Positions 1-7,797 of a stretch of 64,000 bases of DNA are shown one piece after another; the first letter of the stretch is position 1; each line of letters opens with the position of its first letter. The stretch comes from a bacterium (GTDB lineage: Bacteria; Auribacterota; Auribacteria; Auribacterales; Auribacteraceae), in the NCBI GenBank assembly GCA_018435605.1, contig JAHDNF010000004.1:62001-126000 (forward strand), read 5' to 3'. A program made the position numbers and the translations under genes. The notes below the pieces were generated by a model. That model was given only the letters and a program-made list of their open reading frames with translations. It searched no databases and was not told the origin of the DNA.

Positions 1-96
1 CAGATACTCTCCTTCGCTGATTGATAAACTTATAGGCCCGACCGAGAACCGACCTATTTTATCGCACAAGTTGTCTATCCGCAATCCGGGTCTCAT
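1..96 (-). CDS. ABC transporter ATP-binding protein, N-terminal fragment (WtpC/ModC-like), cut by window edge
   Basis: The first 32 codons of a minus-strand frame that runs off the left edge. They begin MRPGLRIDN and continue to SLSISEGEYL, the usual first strands of an ABC ATPase just before the Walker A loop, which lies outside the window. The start codon overlaps the stop of the upstream permease in a TGATG arrangement, so the two are translationally coupled. By position it should be the ATPase that energises the adjacent permease and substrate-binding lipoprotein. The family call rests on a short piece plus context; the substrate cannot be read from it. Confidence 0.75.
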   Translation of the reverse strand, partial: MRPGLRIDNLCDKIGRFSVGPISLSISEGEYL

Positions 97-1475
97 CAGT
101 TACGCTCCCTTGTATGAACCTTCGGCATGAGATTAATGGAGAATTGCATAACAAAAAATAAAAGTACCGAAAACAGTATCAAAGTCGCCACCAACGGAGC
201 GGTTTCCACCAATCCAACACTGGTAAACCGGTTATAAACAGCGACAGGCGCGGTTTGCGGATACGGCGCAATGAACAGCACTGCTCCGAACTCGCCTGCG
301 GCACGCGCCCAAGCCAGAATACAACCTGTCAACAAACCTCGGGCAGACACCGGCAGGACTACCCTGCGAAAGGTTGACAGCGCAGACGCGCCGAGCGTGC
401 GTGCATTTTGTTCGACCGAAAGAGGCACCGCAGAAAACGCAGTCATGGCGCTTTTCAGTATAAAAGGCATAGAAACAAAAATCTGAGCCAATATCACTCC
501 AAGCAGTGTCCCGTCAAATCGGATACCTAACGCATGAAAAAAAAATTCGCCCAGAACCTGCTGTTTGCTAAATACCCGCAACAACATTATACCTGCCGCG
601 GACTGCGGTATGATAATCGGCAAATCTATAATCGACAACAAAAATGTTTTGCCGAAAAAATCCGATCTAACCAACGCATACGCTAAAGGCACACACAGCA
701 CTGTTAGAATCAACGTAGAGCATGTCGCGGTAATCGCTGTCGTGAAAAGAGCATTGAGCACGTCGGCGTCTTTAAGCATATTGACTATATTGCGGGAATT
801 TTCGTCAGCCAGCAAAATCAATACAGGCAGTAACACAAAAAAAACAAGCAGTAGACCGCTTGCCAGAAAAACCAAAAGCGTAGCCGAAGCTCTATTATCA
901 CTAGCGGTTTGCAATATCTTTATAAGAAAAAACAGGCATATAACCGCCGGCCACGCATAGGGCTGGCAGAAAGTGAACGCCACAACCAAAGCCCAGTAAT
1001 AAGACAGTAGCCTGAAATCGCGGGCGGTTGCCGCAAGTCCCATTAAAGCAAGCAGGAACAACGCCTCCGCGTTTTCCATGCCGATTATGAATACGGCAAA
1101 CAAAATACCGTAACTGACAACGAACAACATAAAATGCAGTTTGCTAAGATTCTCGTATATTTTAAAACCCACATACAATATGAGAATGTTAACCATCAAT
1201 ATGGAACCGCTGGTAAGCGAATCGGGTGCGATTCGCTGGCCGATCAGCGCATGAGTCATTATTATAAACATTATACTCGAACCAAGCACATTATCGGCTC
1301 CGCCTTTTATAAGTATACGGCAGATAACCACATTGGCTAAGAACAACAATACGCTGAACAGCTCCAGCGGCATAAACCAACCGCTGATACCAAATATTAT
1401 ATACGACGCAGTCTGCATCGCCATGATGCAAACCGGAGGCAACCATTGTTTTACAGGCCTGTCGGATCCGGACAT
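96..1475 (-). CDS. ABC transporter permease, WtpB/ModB-like, with extra N-terminal membrane domain
   Basis: Inner-membrane permease of an oxyanion-type ABC importer. The C-terminal half (about residues 245-450) is a binding-protein-dependent transport domain with the EAA loop (EQNARTLGAS, then FRRVVLP) that docks the ATPase, followed by AGEFGAVLF, typical of molybdate/tungstate permeases. The first 220 or so residues are a separate block of six or seven hydrophobic segments not found in ordinary ModB/WtpB proteins of about 230-280 residues, making this 459 residues long. It overlaps the binding protein by TGATG on one side and the ATPase on the other. The transport role is secure, the substrate is not; the function of the extra domain is unknown. 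Confidence 0.85.
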   Translation of the reverse strand: MSGSDRPVKQWLPPVCIMAMQTASYIIFGISGWFMPLELFSVLLFLANVVICRILIKGGADNVLGSSIMFIIMTHALIGQRIAPDSLTSGSILMVNILILYVGFKIYENLSKLHFMLFVVSYGILFAVFIIGMENAEALFLLALMGLAATARDFRLLSYYWALVVAFTFCQPYAWPAVICLFFLIKILQTASDNRASATLLVFLASGLLLVFFVLLPVLILLADENSRNIVNMLKDADVLNALFTTAITATCSTLILTVLCVPLAYALVRSDFFGKTFLLSIIDLPIIIPQSAAGIMLLRVFSKQQVLGEFFFHALGIRFDGTLLGVILAQIFVSMPFILKSAMTAFSAVPLSVEQNARTLGASALSTFRRVVLPVSARGLLTGCILAWARAAGEFGAVLFIAPYPQTAPVAVYNRFTSVGLVETAPLVATLILFSVLLFFVMQFSINLMPKVHTRERN

Positions 1476-2464
1476 CAGAATTCTCCCGCGTAGTGTGCCG
1501 CCGGTGAACCGGCAGAAGTTTCTTTTTTAGGCCATATAAATTCCCGTATATGCTCGTAATCACTGCGCGACCCGTAAAATTTCGGGGTAAAAAGGTTAAA
1601 CCCGTATTTATCGAAAACGTCTTTACGGCTCAAAATGGTTTTGATAAACATATACGCCGTTTCTTTATTCGGAGCGTTATGGGGTACGGACAAACCGTAT
1701 GTAATCGGCGCGCCTTTTACTGTAATCGTTTCCGGCGCACCCGATTTAAGGGCGGAAAAGTTAACTTCAGCTAAAGAATAATCCGTGTCCGCTGACCCTA
1801 GATTTATTGAGTCCGGCAGAGGTATGAAGCGTATATCATATTTTATACAGGTAGTTTTATAGAGAAACCCGTAATCCGCATCTCCGGATTTGAGCATTGT
1901 CGCCAGTTGTACCACATGTTCGACTACTGTATCGGTGTTTGCCAAGAGCGAATCCGTAAGACCGGGTACGCCGCCATGAAGTTCGCGGAGTTTCCAAACC
2001 AACAATGTCCTGTATCCTGTAGGGCCGAGATTCTCATCTACTCTGACAAGCCGGGTATCGGGGTTAAGCAATACCGGCATCCAGTTCTGTTCCGCTTCGT
2101 CAACTAGACGCGCGCGAGTACCGACACCCAAAACTATTTCGTCGTTGGCAAAATCGATTCTCCACGAACAGTGGGAAGACGCTATTTTTTTAAACAGCCC
2201 GTTATCTGCAAGTAGCATTACATCACATTCCCTGCCAAGTTCTACAACCTTTCTGCATACCACCTGACTGCCCGAAGCCTCGTGCCTGAGGTTCACGGAT
2301 ATTTCTGCTTCGATCGGTTTTCTCAATGCGTCTATTATAGGGGCAAAACAGGGGGCGTAAAAAACTATCAGATCGGTTACGTGTTCGTTACGCGAGCATG
2401 AAACAGTAAAAAGAGCAAAAACTGTAAGCATTATGATTGCTATGACAACGTAAAAGCGGTTCAT
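1475..2464 (-). CDS. Substrate-binding lipoprotein of WtpA/ModA-like ABC importer
   Basis: Periplasmic solute-binding component. Residues 1-22 form a lipoprotein signal ending in a TVSC lipobox with the lipid-modified cysteine at 23. The mature part follows the WtpA (tungstate/molybdate) fold: FYAPCFAPI near the start, NPDTRLVRVDENLGPTGYRT around 134-153, and VKGAPITYGLSVP near residue 250. In family members as I remember them, carboxylates directly before the P-x-GYR motif and in the LPxEINL motif bind the metal oxyanion; here these positions are Gly147 and Ser219, so the ligand may not be tungstate. It is coupled by TGATG overlaps to the activase gene upstream and the permease downstream. 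The ABC binding-protein call is firm; tungstate specificity is doubtful. Confidence 0.85.
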   Translation of the reverse strand: MNRFYVVIAIIMLTVFALFTVSCSRNEHVTDLIVFYAPCFAPIIDALRKPIEAEISVNLRHEASGSQVVCRKVVELGRECDVMLLADNGLFKKIASSHCSWRIDFANDEIVLGVGTRARLVDEAEQNWMPVLLNPDTRLVRVDENLGPTGYRTLLVWKLRELHGGVPGLTDSLLANTDTVVEHVVQLATMLKSGDADYGFLYKTTCIKYDIRFIPLPDSINLGSADTDYSLAEVNFSALKSGAPETITVKGAPITYGLSVPHNAPNKETAYMFIKTILSRKDVFDKYGFNLFTPKFYGSRSDYEHIREFIWPKKETSAGSPAAHYAGEF

Positions 2465-3258
2465 CAGGATCCTTTCTCGGAAAGTTTATCGCGGGCGGCT
2501 ATGGCGGCTCCTAGAGCCACAATTGTTTGCGGATGACCGGGTATGTAAAGTTTCCTGTTGAGCGCTGATTCTATTGAATCGGCCAGAGCCTTGTTTCTAG
2601 CGCCGCCTCCGGTCAGGCATATCACATCTTGAACGCCGACCCTTCGGGTCATGGACGCTATACGTTCCGCTATAGCGTTATGAGCCGCCGCGGCGATGTC
2701 TTCTTTGGATACATTTTTTGCCAGAAGTGATACCACTTCGCTTTCGGCGAAAACCGCACAGGTGGAATTCATGTGAATCATTGTTTCACTGGTTAGAGCG
2801 GCGGATATAAATTCTTCATAAGTCAATTCCAATTTATGGGCAAGCATTTCAAGAAACCGGCCGGTTCCGGCGGCGCATTTGTCATTCATGGCAAAATCCT
2901 CGACGTCACCGTGCTCGTTTAAAGTGATTACTTTGGTGTCCTGCCCTCCGACGTCAATGATCGTATGTATTTGCCCATGGGGGCAAGATATGTAAACCGC
3001 GCCTATTGCACACGCTTTTATCTCAGTGATTACCATATCGCCGAACTGAGCAAGCCGGCGGCCGTAACCGGTTGTAGCAACAGCGACTATCCGCGAAGGA
3101 TCTACCGATGATTCCTCGCAACAGGCAGAAAAAACGTCCCTGGCGGACTGCGCGGGAATAGACCCTGACAGCAAAATCTTTTGCCCTATAATTTCTTTAT
3201 CGCCGACAATTACCGCTTTACAGGTGGTCGACCCTATATCTATCCCTGCTGTTATCAT
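2464..3258 (-). CDS. ATP-dependent activase of the HgdC/BadF family, YjiL-like (double-cubane protein reductase)
   Basis: A 264-residue ASKHA-fold ATPase that injects low-potential electrons into a partner Fe-S enzyme at the cost of ATP. Visible motifs are the phosphate-1 loop GIDIGSTTCK (residues 5-14), DVGGQDTK (102-109), and GGGARN near the C-terminus. The two cysteines that bridge the single [4Fe-4S] cluster of the homodimer in this family are present: Cys128 in CAAGTG and Cys167 in NSTCAVFAESE. A GGAG ribosome site lies 7 bases before ATG and touches the stop region of the preceding gene. It directly follows its expected partner, matching the yjiM-yjiL pairing of other bacteria. A cytoplasmic, oxygen-sensitive enzyme is expected. 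The overlap with the downstream binding-protein gene implies one transcript. Confidence 0.9.
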   Translation of the reverse strand: MITAGIDIGSTTCKAVIVGDKEIIGQKILLSGSIPAQSARDVFSACCEESSVDPSRIVAVATTGYGRRLAQFGDMVITEIKACAIGAVYISCPHGQIHTIIDVGGQDTKVITLNEHGDVEDFAMNDKCAAGTGRFLEMLAHKLELTYEEFISAALTSETMIHMNSTCAVFAESEVVSLLAKNVSKEDIAAAAHNAIAERIASMTRRVGVQDVICLTGGGARNKALADSIESALNRKLYIPGHPQTIVALGAAIAARDKLSEKGS

Positions 3259-3270
3259 GAAAAATCTCCG

Positions 3271-4518
3271 TTACAAAGTTTCAAGAAACGCTTCTATGCG
3301 CACCCTAAGTTGTTCGGTGTCTTCAAGGCTGTAGTCGGTACGTATAGTAAACGCCGGTATCTTTTTTTCTTTAAGCGTTCGTTCGAGCCTGTAATTTTCC
3401 ATATCGAAAAGCTGGCACAAACGCAGGCTGTAGTTTGCAACACCTGTCGCGCCGGATGTTTCACATAAATCTATAACTCGATTTATACGGGTTGTTTGAG
3501 ATATAAAACACGGACAGATGGCGGCGTAAACATATCTGTTGGACAACGCGCGAATCAACGATTGTTTCGACCATTCATCGGTCATCGGAGGGTCGAACAG
3601 GCTTTGCGCTCCGGTACACAGTGTGTCCGCGATGATATCCGCTCCCGATTCCTCAAGAAGATTTATGACTTTATAGTTAGGCCAGATTATCGGCGCACCG
3701 GTAAGAACTATACGAGGCCTCAGGCTTTTTCTCGCCGGAGAATAGTCCTGTATCTGCTTGCAAACTTGCCGCGTTTGCTCTATCCATTCTTCCAGATCAA
3801 CCGGCCTGAACAAAGACGACTGAATTATTATAAAAAAATCCGACATGGAAATCGCCTGCGGTTTATGTATGCGCGCCTCCTGCAAATCGCGAATCAATAA
3901 CGTTCGCTGATGACTGAGTCTCACCTGCCTGCGCAGTTCTTTACCTGAAAGTTTTGCGTCCAGTTTTTTTTCCAGAAACGCTACCAGACGGTTGGTTTCA
4001 GAAAAGGTATTGTGCGCATACAGCGAATGGTTCTGTTCGGGCGGTATGTTGTACATAAAAGTCGGTTTGTAGTCGTTCATGATTTGCCCCAGCTTGCGTT
4101 TAGCGTCACAGCTTGCGGGCAAAACGAGTATATCGCAAAAATTCTCCAGCGATTTGTCGTTTAGAAACATACCGAATGACGCTTTGGCTAGAGGACATAT
4201 ATCGCCCGACAACACCTCCTCGCCTACCTGAGCGGCGGCGGCATTGCCGCAATCTACACGGATAGGCTGTGCTCCCAGAGCCCTTATTATTTCTTGCGGT
4301 ATCATATTGCAGAAATAACCTACCCACGGAACATTTTTACGCGAAAAATCCCTGTTATACAAAATAGACTCGAAATAAGCTATATTCGACGGTCTATCAG
4401 CTAATTGCGACTGGCGGCGTTTCTGCTCGTCTTCGACAAACCTCTGTTTTTTGAGGTTTCCGGGATTGTCCTGAAAAGTTGGGCGGATTTTATATGTTTC
4501 GTCAAACTGATCGGGCAT
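3271..4518 (-). CDS. 2-hydroxyacyl-CoA dehydratase D-component family protein, YjiM-like double-cubane cluster protein
   Basis: Catalytic partner of the downstream activase. The 415-residue protein has the family's cysteine pattern: Cys70 (GYFCNMIPQEI), Cys108 (CPLAK) and Cys137 (LPASCD) in the first half; Cys301, the CPCF motif (Cys335/Cys337) and Cys368 in the second. The ending TDYSLEDTEQLRVRIEAF is characteristic of the YjiM branch, whose studied member carries a double-cubane [8Fe-9S] cluster held by cysteines and reduces small molecules such as acetylene, rather than dehydrating acyl-CoA. No separate second dehydratase subunit is nearby, which fits YjiM-type homodimers. The start has AAAGGA about 9 bases upstream and overlaps the ferredoxin gene by 17 bases. 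The family is firm; the physiological substrate is unknown. Confidence 0.88.
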   Translation of the reverse strand: MPDQFDETYKIRPTFQDNPGNLKKQRFVEDEQKRRQSQLADRPSNIAYFESILYNRDFSRKNVPWVGYFCNMIPQEIIRALGAQPIRVDCGNAAAAQVGEEVLSGDICPLAKASFGMFLNDKSLENFCDILVLPASCDAKRKLGQIMNDYKPTFMYNIPPEQNHSLYAHNTFSETNRLVAFLEKKLDAKLSGKELRRQVRLSHQRTLLIRDLQEARIHKPQAISMSDFFIIIQSSLFRPVDLEEWIEQTRQVCKQIQDYSPARKSLRPRIVLTGAPIIWPNYKVINLLEESGADIIADTLCTGAQSLFDPPMTDEWSKQSLIRALSNRYVYAAICPCFISQTTRINRVIDLCETSGATGVANYSLRLCQLFDMENYRLERTLKEKKIPAFTIRTDYSLEDTEQLRVRIEAFLETL

Positions 4519-6028
4519 TTGTCAGTTTCCTTTCCAGATTCGATTCCACAACAGTTTTTCCCGCGAATTCAAGGGATAAACAAGCATTCTGCGGGCAGTT
4601 GTCCACGCATTTTAAGCAATATATGCAGTCGAAGCACGATACGTCAGCGCGCTCCATATCTTCCTGAACAATGTGAATATCCATAGGACACACTTCGTTG
4701 CAAATACCGCACCCATTACATTTTAGCGCGTTTTTCTTTAACGCCAGAAACGCCCCTTTATTGAAAATTCCTCCAGCCATCCCCATAGGGCACAGCCTGC
4801 ACCAAAGACGGCGGGCAGTTAAAAAAGCCGCTATGAAAAATAATGTCAAAGCGACAACCGTTATCTTAAAAAAACCGAACAGCCATTCAGTTCCGGGTAG
4901 CGGCGAAAGCGCTCCGAGCCCCTGAGACGCCACAGGGCAAACCATTTGCCCCGGACATATTTTACAGAACGGATATGCCGGTATCTTACAGCCGGCAAAA
5001 TACCCGTTTTCATCTATATAGGCATACGCTTTGGCAAGCAGTAACCCTATTGAACCAAGCGATAACCCGGAAACTACAGCCGTAATCTTAACCGGCTGGG
5101 ATGGTTTTAAATGCGGCAATTTCAACCAGCGCCGTATGCGGTCGAAACAGTCGCCGAGGGTGGCCAAAGGGCATATCCATCCGCACCACCAGCGCGCTCC
5201 AATAAAAGCCAGTACAGTAAAAAGTACCAGTGCGGCAAGAGCTATAGCCAGATACGATGTTTCCACAGCATCCCCCCTCGCGATTTTGCGGTCGTTCACT
5301 TGAAACAACCGCTGGGCTAACTCCATGACGCATCCCTGAACATATCCGCCATCAGCGCTGAATCTGCACGGAGCACCGGGGATATAGCTTAGTCGGTTGT
5401 CGTCACGCATAACCGGACTGGTTTCGGATATATTCATTATGTCAGGCACAGCAGATTGTCTGCGGGCAATCATAGCCTGATAATCGGAATAATTTTGCCT
5501 GAAAGCAAACCCGCCGTAAACCAACAGAATAAAAACGCTTATCCGGGTAAATTTACGAAAACTGTCGAGCGGCAGAAAATATTGAGCTATGATCAGTATG
5601 CCCGTGAACACGCCGATACAATGCGCCGGACTCATCAAAAACCATTTGAAACCCGCATCTTGCGGAACGGCTCCATACTGGCGCACTACTTCCAGAACAG
5701 CTGACACAATAACTGAGGCAGGCAGTATCAAAAATAGTTTGTAAAACCTATTCCTCGGCAAAAAAACTGCAGGCAACACCATAACCGCCAACACAGCCAC
5801 CAGAGGACTGTTCATCCGATGAAGCCAGCGGTATACTGCCGGTTGCGCGCCTAACAAGATATACAGCGCAATAAATACCATACTATAAACGGCTAATATA
5901 CATGTATTTATAAAAAAATTGCGGTTTAAACGGTTCAATATTATTATCAAGGCTAAAAGCAATATCAGGTAAAAAGGGGATGTTAACGGCTCGAAAAATT
6001 TTTCTATCATCATAGCAGAAACGGCCAT
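4502..6028 (-). CDS. Polytopic membrane 4Fe-4S ferredoxin (NapH/CcoG-like)
   Basis: An integral membrane electron carrier of 508 residues. The N-terminal third is five or more hydrophobic helices. It is followed by WWCGWICPLATLGDC, CKICPGQMVCP and LWCRLCPMG motifs between further helices, then a cytoplasmic di-cluster ferredoxin domain with CNGCGICNEVCP and CFDCIYCLKCVDNCP. Such proteins move electrons across or along the membrane to reductases. I place the start at 6028 (MAVSAMMIEKF) because it overlaps the preceding stop as TGATG and an AGGAGG lies 11 bases upstream; a longer frame to 6091 exists but would overlap the neighbour by 64 bases. Sitting directly before the double-cubane protein and its activase, it could supply their electrons; that is inference. 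Confidence 0.88.
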   Translation of the reverse strand: MAVSAMMIEKFFEPLTSPFYLILLLALIIILNRLNRNFFINTCILAVYSMVFIALYILLGAQPAVYRWLHRMNSPLVAVLAVMVLPAVFLPRNRFYKLFLILPASVIVSAVLEVVRQYGAVPQDAGFKWFLMSPAHCIGVFTGILIIAQYFLPLDSFRKFTRISVFILLVYGGFAFRQNYSDYQAMIARRQSAVPDIMNISETSPVMRDDNRLSYIPGAPCRFSADGGYVQGCVMELAQRLFQVNDRKIARGDAVETSYLAIALAALVLFTVLAFIGARWWCGWICPLATLGDCFDRIRRWLKLPHLKPSQPVKITAVVSGLSLGSIGLLLAKAYAYIDENGYFAGCKIPAYPFCKICPGQMVCPVASQGLGALSPLPGTEWLFGFFKITVVALTLFFIAAFLTARRLWCRLCPMGMAGGIFNKGAFLALKKNALKCNGCGICNEVCPMDIHIVQEDMERADVSCFDCIYCLKCVDNCPQNACLSLEFAGKTVVESNLERKLTNARSV

Positions 6029-6678
6029 CAAACGGAAAACCTCCTGACCAGCAAAACGGTAAAAATTAGAGCGACAGGCAACAAATACCAAAGGTAATAT
6101 GTGTCGGCTTTGTTGTCCACGATAACGTCGAGGGTCGCGCTATAGGAGGTTGAGTCGTCGCCGTCCGGTTGAGGCCGCCATGTAAAATGCCGGTAGGAAT
6201 CTTTGTTACCGTCATATACGGCCAATGAATCAACCATGCTGTTATCGGACAATACGGAACCGCCCCACGTCAGGCGCAGTACAGGAATACCCGATTCATT
6301 TGACGGGAGTATAAATTTTATGCGCATGGAATTTATTTCGCCGTCGTCAAATTCGGAATACAAAGAAGACCTTTCCGCGGTCAACGCCACACGGTTTCCG
6401 TCAGAATCAAACAGCGATACGGAATTTACACCGGAAACGGCAAACAAAGGATCACTGAATGTTCCGATAACGATCAGGCCGCCTTCCGGAGGCAGGCATG
6501 GATCGGTTCCGGACAGGGCATCTTCAAAAAATGATTCCGAAACAGGATGAAGCGTAAGCATGACATCAGCTTTCGCGTATGATGTCGACCATAAAGTCGA
6601 TACAGCAAAAAACAACCCCAACGCATAATATTTAAGAATATTATATAAAAAAAAAGGCAGGGTGTATCCTTTATACAT
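6028..6678 (-). CDS. Exported, C-terminally membrane-anchored protein of unknown function
   Basis: I do not recognise a family. The 216-residue product has an N-terminal signal (hydrophobic residues about 15-32, then a polar stretch with SYAKA as a plausible cleavage site), an extracytoplasmic region of about 150 residues rich in beta-strand-like sequence, and one C-terminal helix (YLLPVALIFTVLLV) followed by RRF, so it should be anchored with its bulk outside the cytoplasm. One cysteine is present in the exported part. It starts on a TAATG overlap with the upstream gene, preceded by GAGG, and ends in a TGATG overlap with the membrane ferredoxin gene, so it is an integral member of the operon. 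It could be a ligand-binding or structural partner of the membrane electron carrier. Confidence 0.7.
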   Translation of the reverse strand: MYKGYTLPFFLYNILKYYALGLFFAVSTLWSTSYAKADVMLTLHPVSESFFEDALSGTDPCLPPEGGLIVIGTFSDPLFAVSGVNSVSLFDSDGNRVALTAERSSLYSEFDDGEINSMRIKFILPSNESGIPVLRLTWGGSVLSDNSMVDSLAVYDGNKDSYRHFTWRPQPDGDDSTSYSATLDVIVDNKADTYYLWYLLPVALIFTVLLVRRFSV

Positions 6679-7661
6679 TATTTCCTCAAAATAAAGTTGG
6701 CATAGACTATCGGGTCGAGCACGGAAATCTCGTTCCCTCGCCAGTATGTTTTCTTAGAGTTCTGATCTCTGGTTACGTTAACGTAAAAGGAATCCGCGTT
6801 TTGGAGATTAAGAGTATCCAGCGGCACACTGAACTCAATTTTCGTACCGCTGAAACTTGCTTTAAGCGGCTGATCATTTCCGCTAAGCGTCACGGTTTGT
6901 TTTTGTAAATCCGCTGTAATTACCTGCGGTTTGGCGTCGTGGTTTTCAGCCAAGTATATTCGCGCTACATCGCTGTCGCTTTTGGTCTGAAAATCGATCA
7001 TTCCGTACAAATTCTCATCGTCATGGGAAAACCTGAAACGGGTTTGAACATCGGACGGCTTATTCACGCCCTGTTTGCTGATCCAACTGGCGGTAACAGG
7101 TTCGTAAACATACTCGTAAAGCGATGTGCAAAGCAGAGAGTCTTTCCATTCGGTTCTATCCACATCCCCGTCAATGGTTACCGCCAGCGTAAGACGGGGC
7201 ACTTCCATAGCCGCCATGGCATCGTTTATGTCAACCGTCTTGAAAATCATGCTGGAATCTTCGCCGTTGAACAGCCTCAATCCGATTTGATACTTCCCCT
7301 GAGCGGTATCATGCCTGCGTTGTAGCTTTACTATAAAATATTCTTTTTTACCATCTTTATTCTTGGTTTTCAACCGCGGATAAGAACGCCAGTCCGATGC
7401 CGGTTTTACCGATGCGTCAAAGTCTTCCGTGTCGATCGCAAGCTGTATATTCGCTATATCTCTGTCCATGGTGTTCAAAAGGTACACTCGGAATTCGGCG
7501 GATTCGTTTATTCGCAGTTGGTTGTCGCGTATGTCCACTTTTACCGCCAGATTATCTTTTGCCTGAATAAAAACGTCGTTGCACAAATGCGCATTCAGTG
7601 GGGCAACCCACAAAAAAAACGCGAACGGCACACAAAATAACCTTGCCATCGTATTGACCAT
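6678..7661 (-). CDS. Secreted protein with CBM9/DOMON-like domain, first gene of the double-cubane operon
   Basis: A 327-residue exported protein with a signal peptide (residues 1-24, cleavage near PLNA-H). Residues about 28-150 look like an immunoglobulin-type beta domain (INESAEFRVYLLN, YQIGLRLF). Residues about 165-327 carry the pattern of CBM9-like or DOMON domains: TIDGDVDRTEWKDS, later RFSHDDENLYGMIDF and a terminal strand-rich segment. DOMON domains can bind heme or sugar, so a redox or ligand-binding role outside the membrane is possible. It has a strong AGGAGG 7 bases before ATG and is the promoter-proximal gene. It is followed by a TAATG overlap. Domain assignment is by pattern and of moderate certainty. 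Confidence 0.7.
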   Translation of the reverse strand: MVNTMARLFCVPFAFFLWVAPLNAHLCNDVFIQAKDNLAVKVDIRDNQLRINESAEFRVYLLNTMDRDIANIQLAIDTEDFDASVKPASDWRSYPRLKTKNKDGKKEYFIVKLQRRHDTAQGKYQIGLRLFNGEDSSMIFKTVDINDAMAAMEVPRLTLAVTIDGDVDRTEWKDSLLCTSLYEYVYEPVTASWISKQGVNKPSDVQTRFRFSHDDENLYGMIDFQTKSDSDVARIYLAENHDAKPQVITADLQKQTVTLSGNDQPLKASFSGTKIEFSVPLDTLNLQNADSFYVNVTRDQNSKKTYWRGNEISVLDPIVYANFILRK

Positions 7662-7688
7662 GGTCCATCCTCCTCAGTCGAGCTTATG

Positions 7689-7720
7689 ATTTTAACAGTT
7701 AGATAAGGGTATCCTGTCAA
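7689..7720 (-). promoter_or_regulatory. Candidate sigma70 promoter of the double-cubane/ABC operon
   Basis: On the minus strand a TTGACA (7715-7720) lies 20 bases from TAAAAT (7689-7694), about 30 bases before the first start codon. The -35 is perfect and the -10 matches five of six, but the spacer is longer than the usual 17, so the assignment is weak. Confidence 0.3.
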
Positions 7721-7797
7721 AGTTTATCAAAAAAAACAGATATCCTCAAGATTCTTTTGCGGGATGATTTTCAAAAATAAATGAAATGTTGATCACA

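Noticed and set aside
3271-4518. Reading this gene as a benzoyl-CoA reductase or 2-hydroxyglutaryl-CoA dehydratase subunit
   Set aside because: There is no second catalytic subunit nearby and the CPCF motif and TDYS ending fit the YjiM-like double-cubane branch better.
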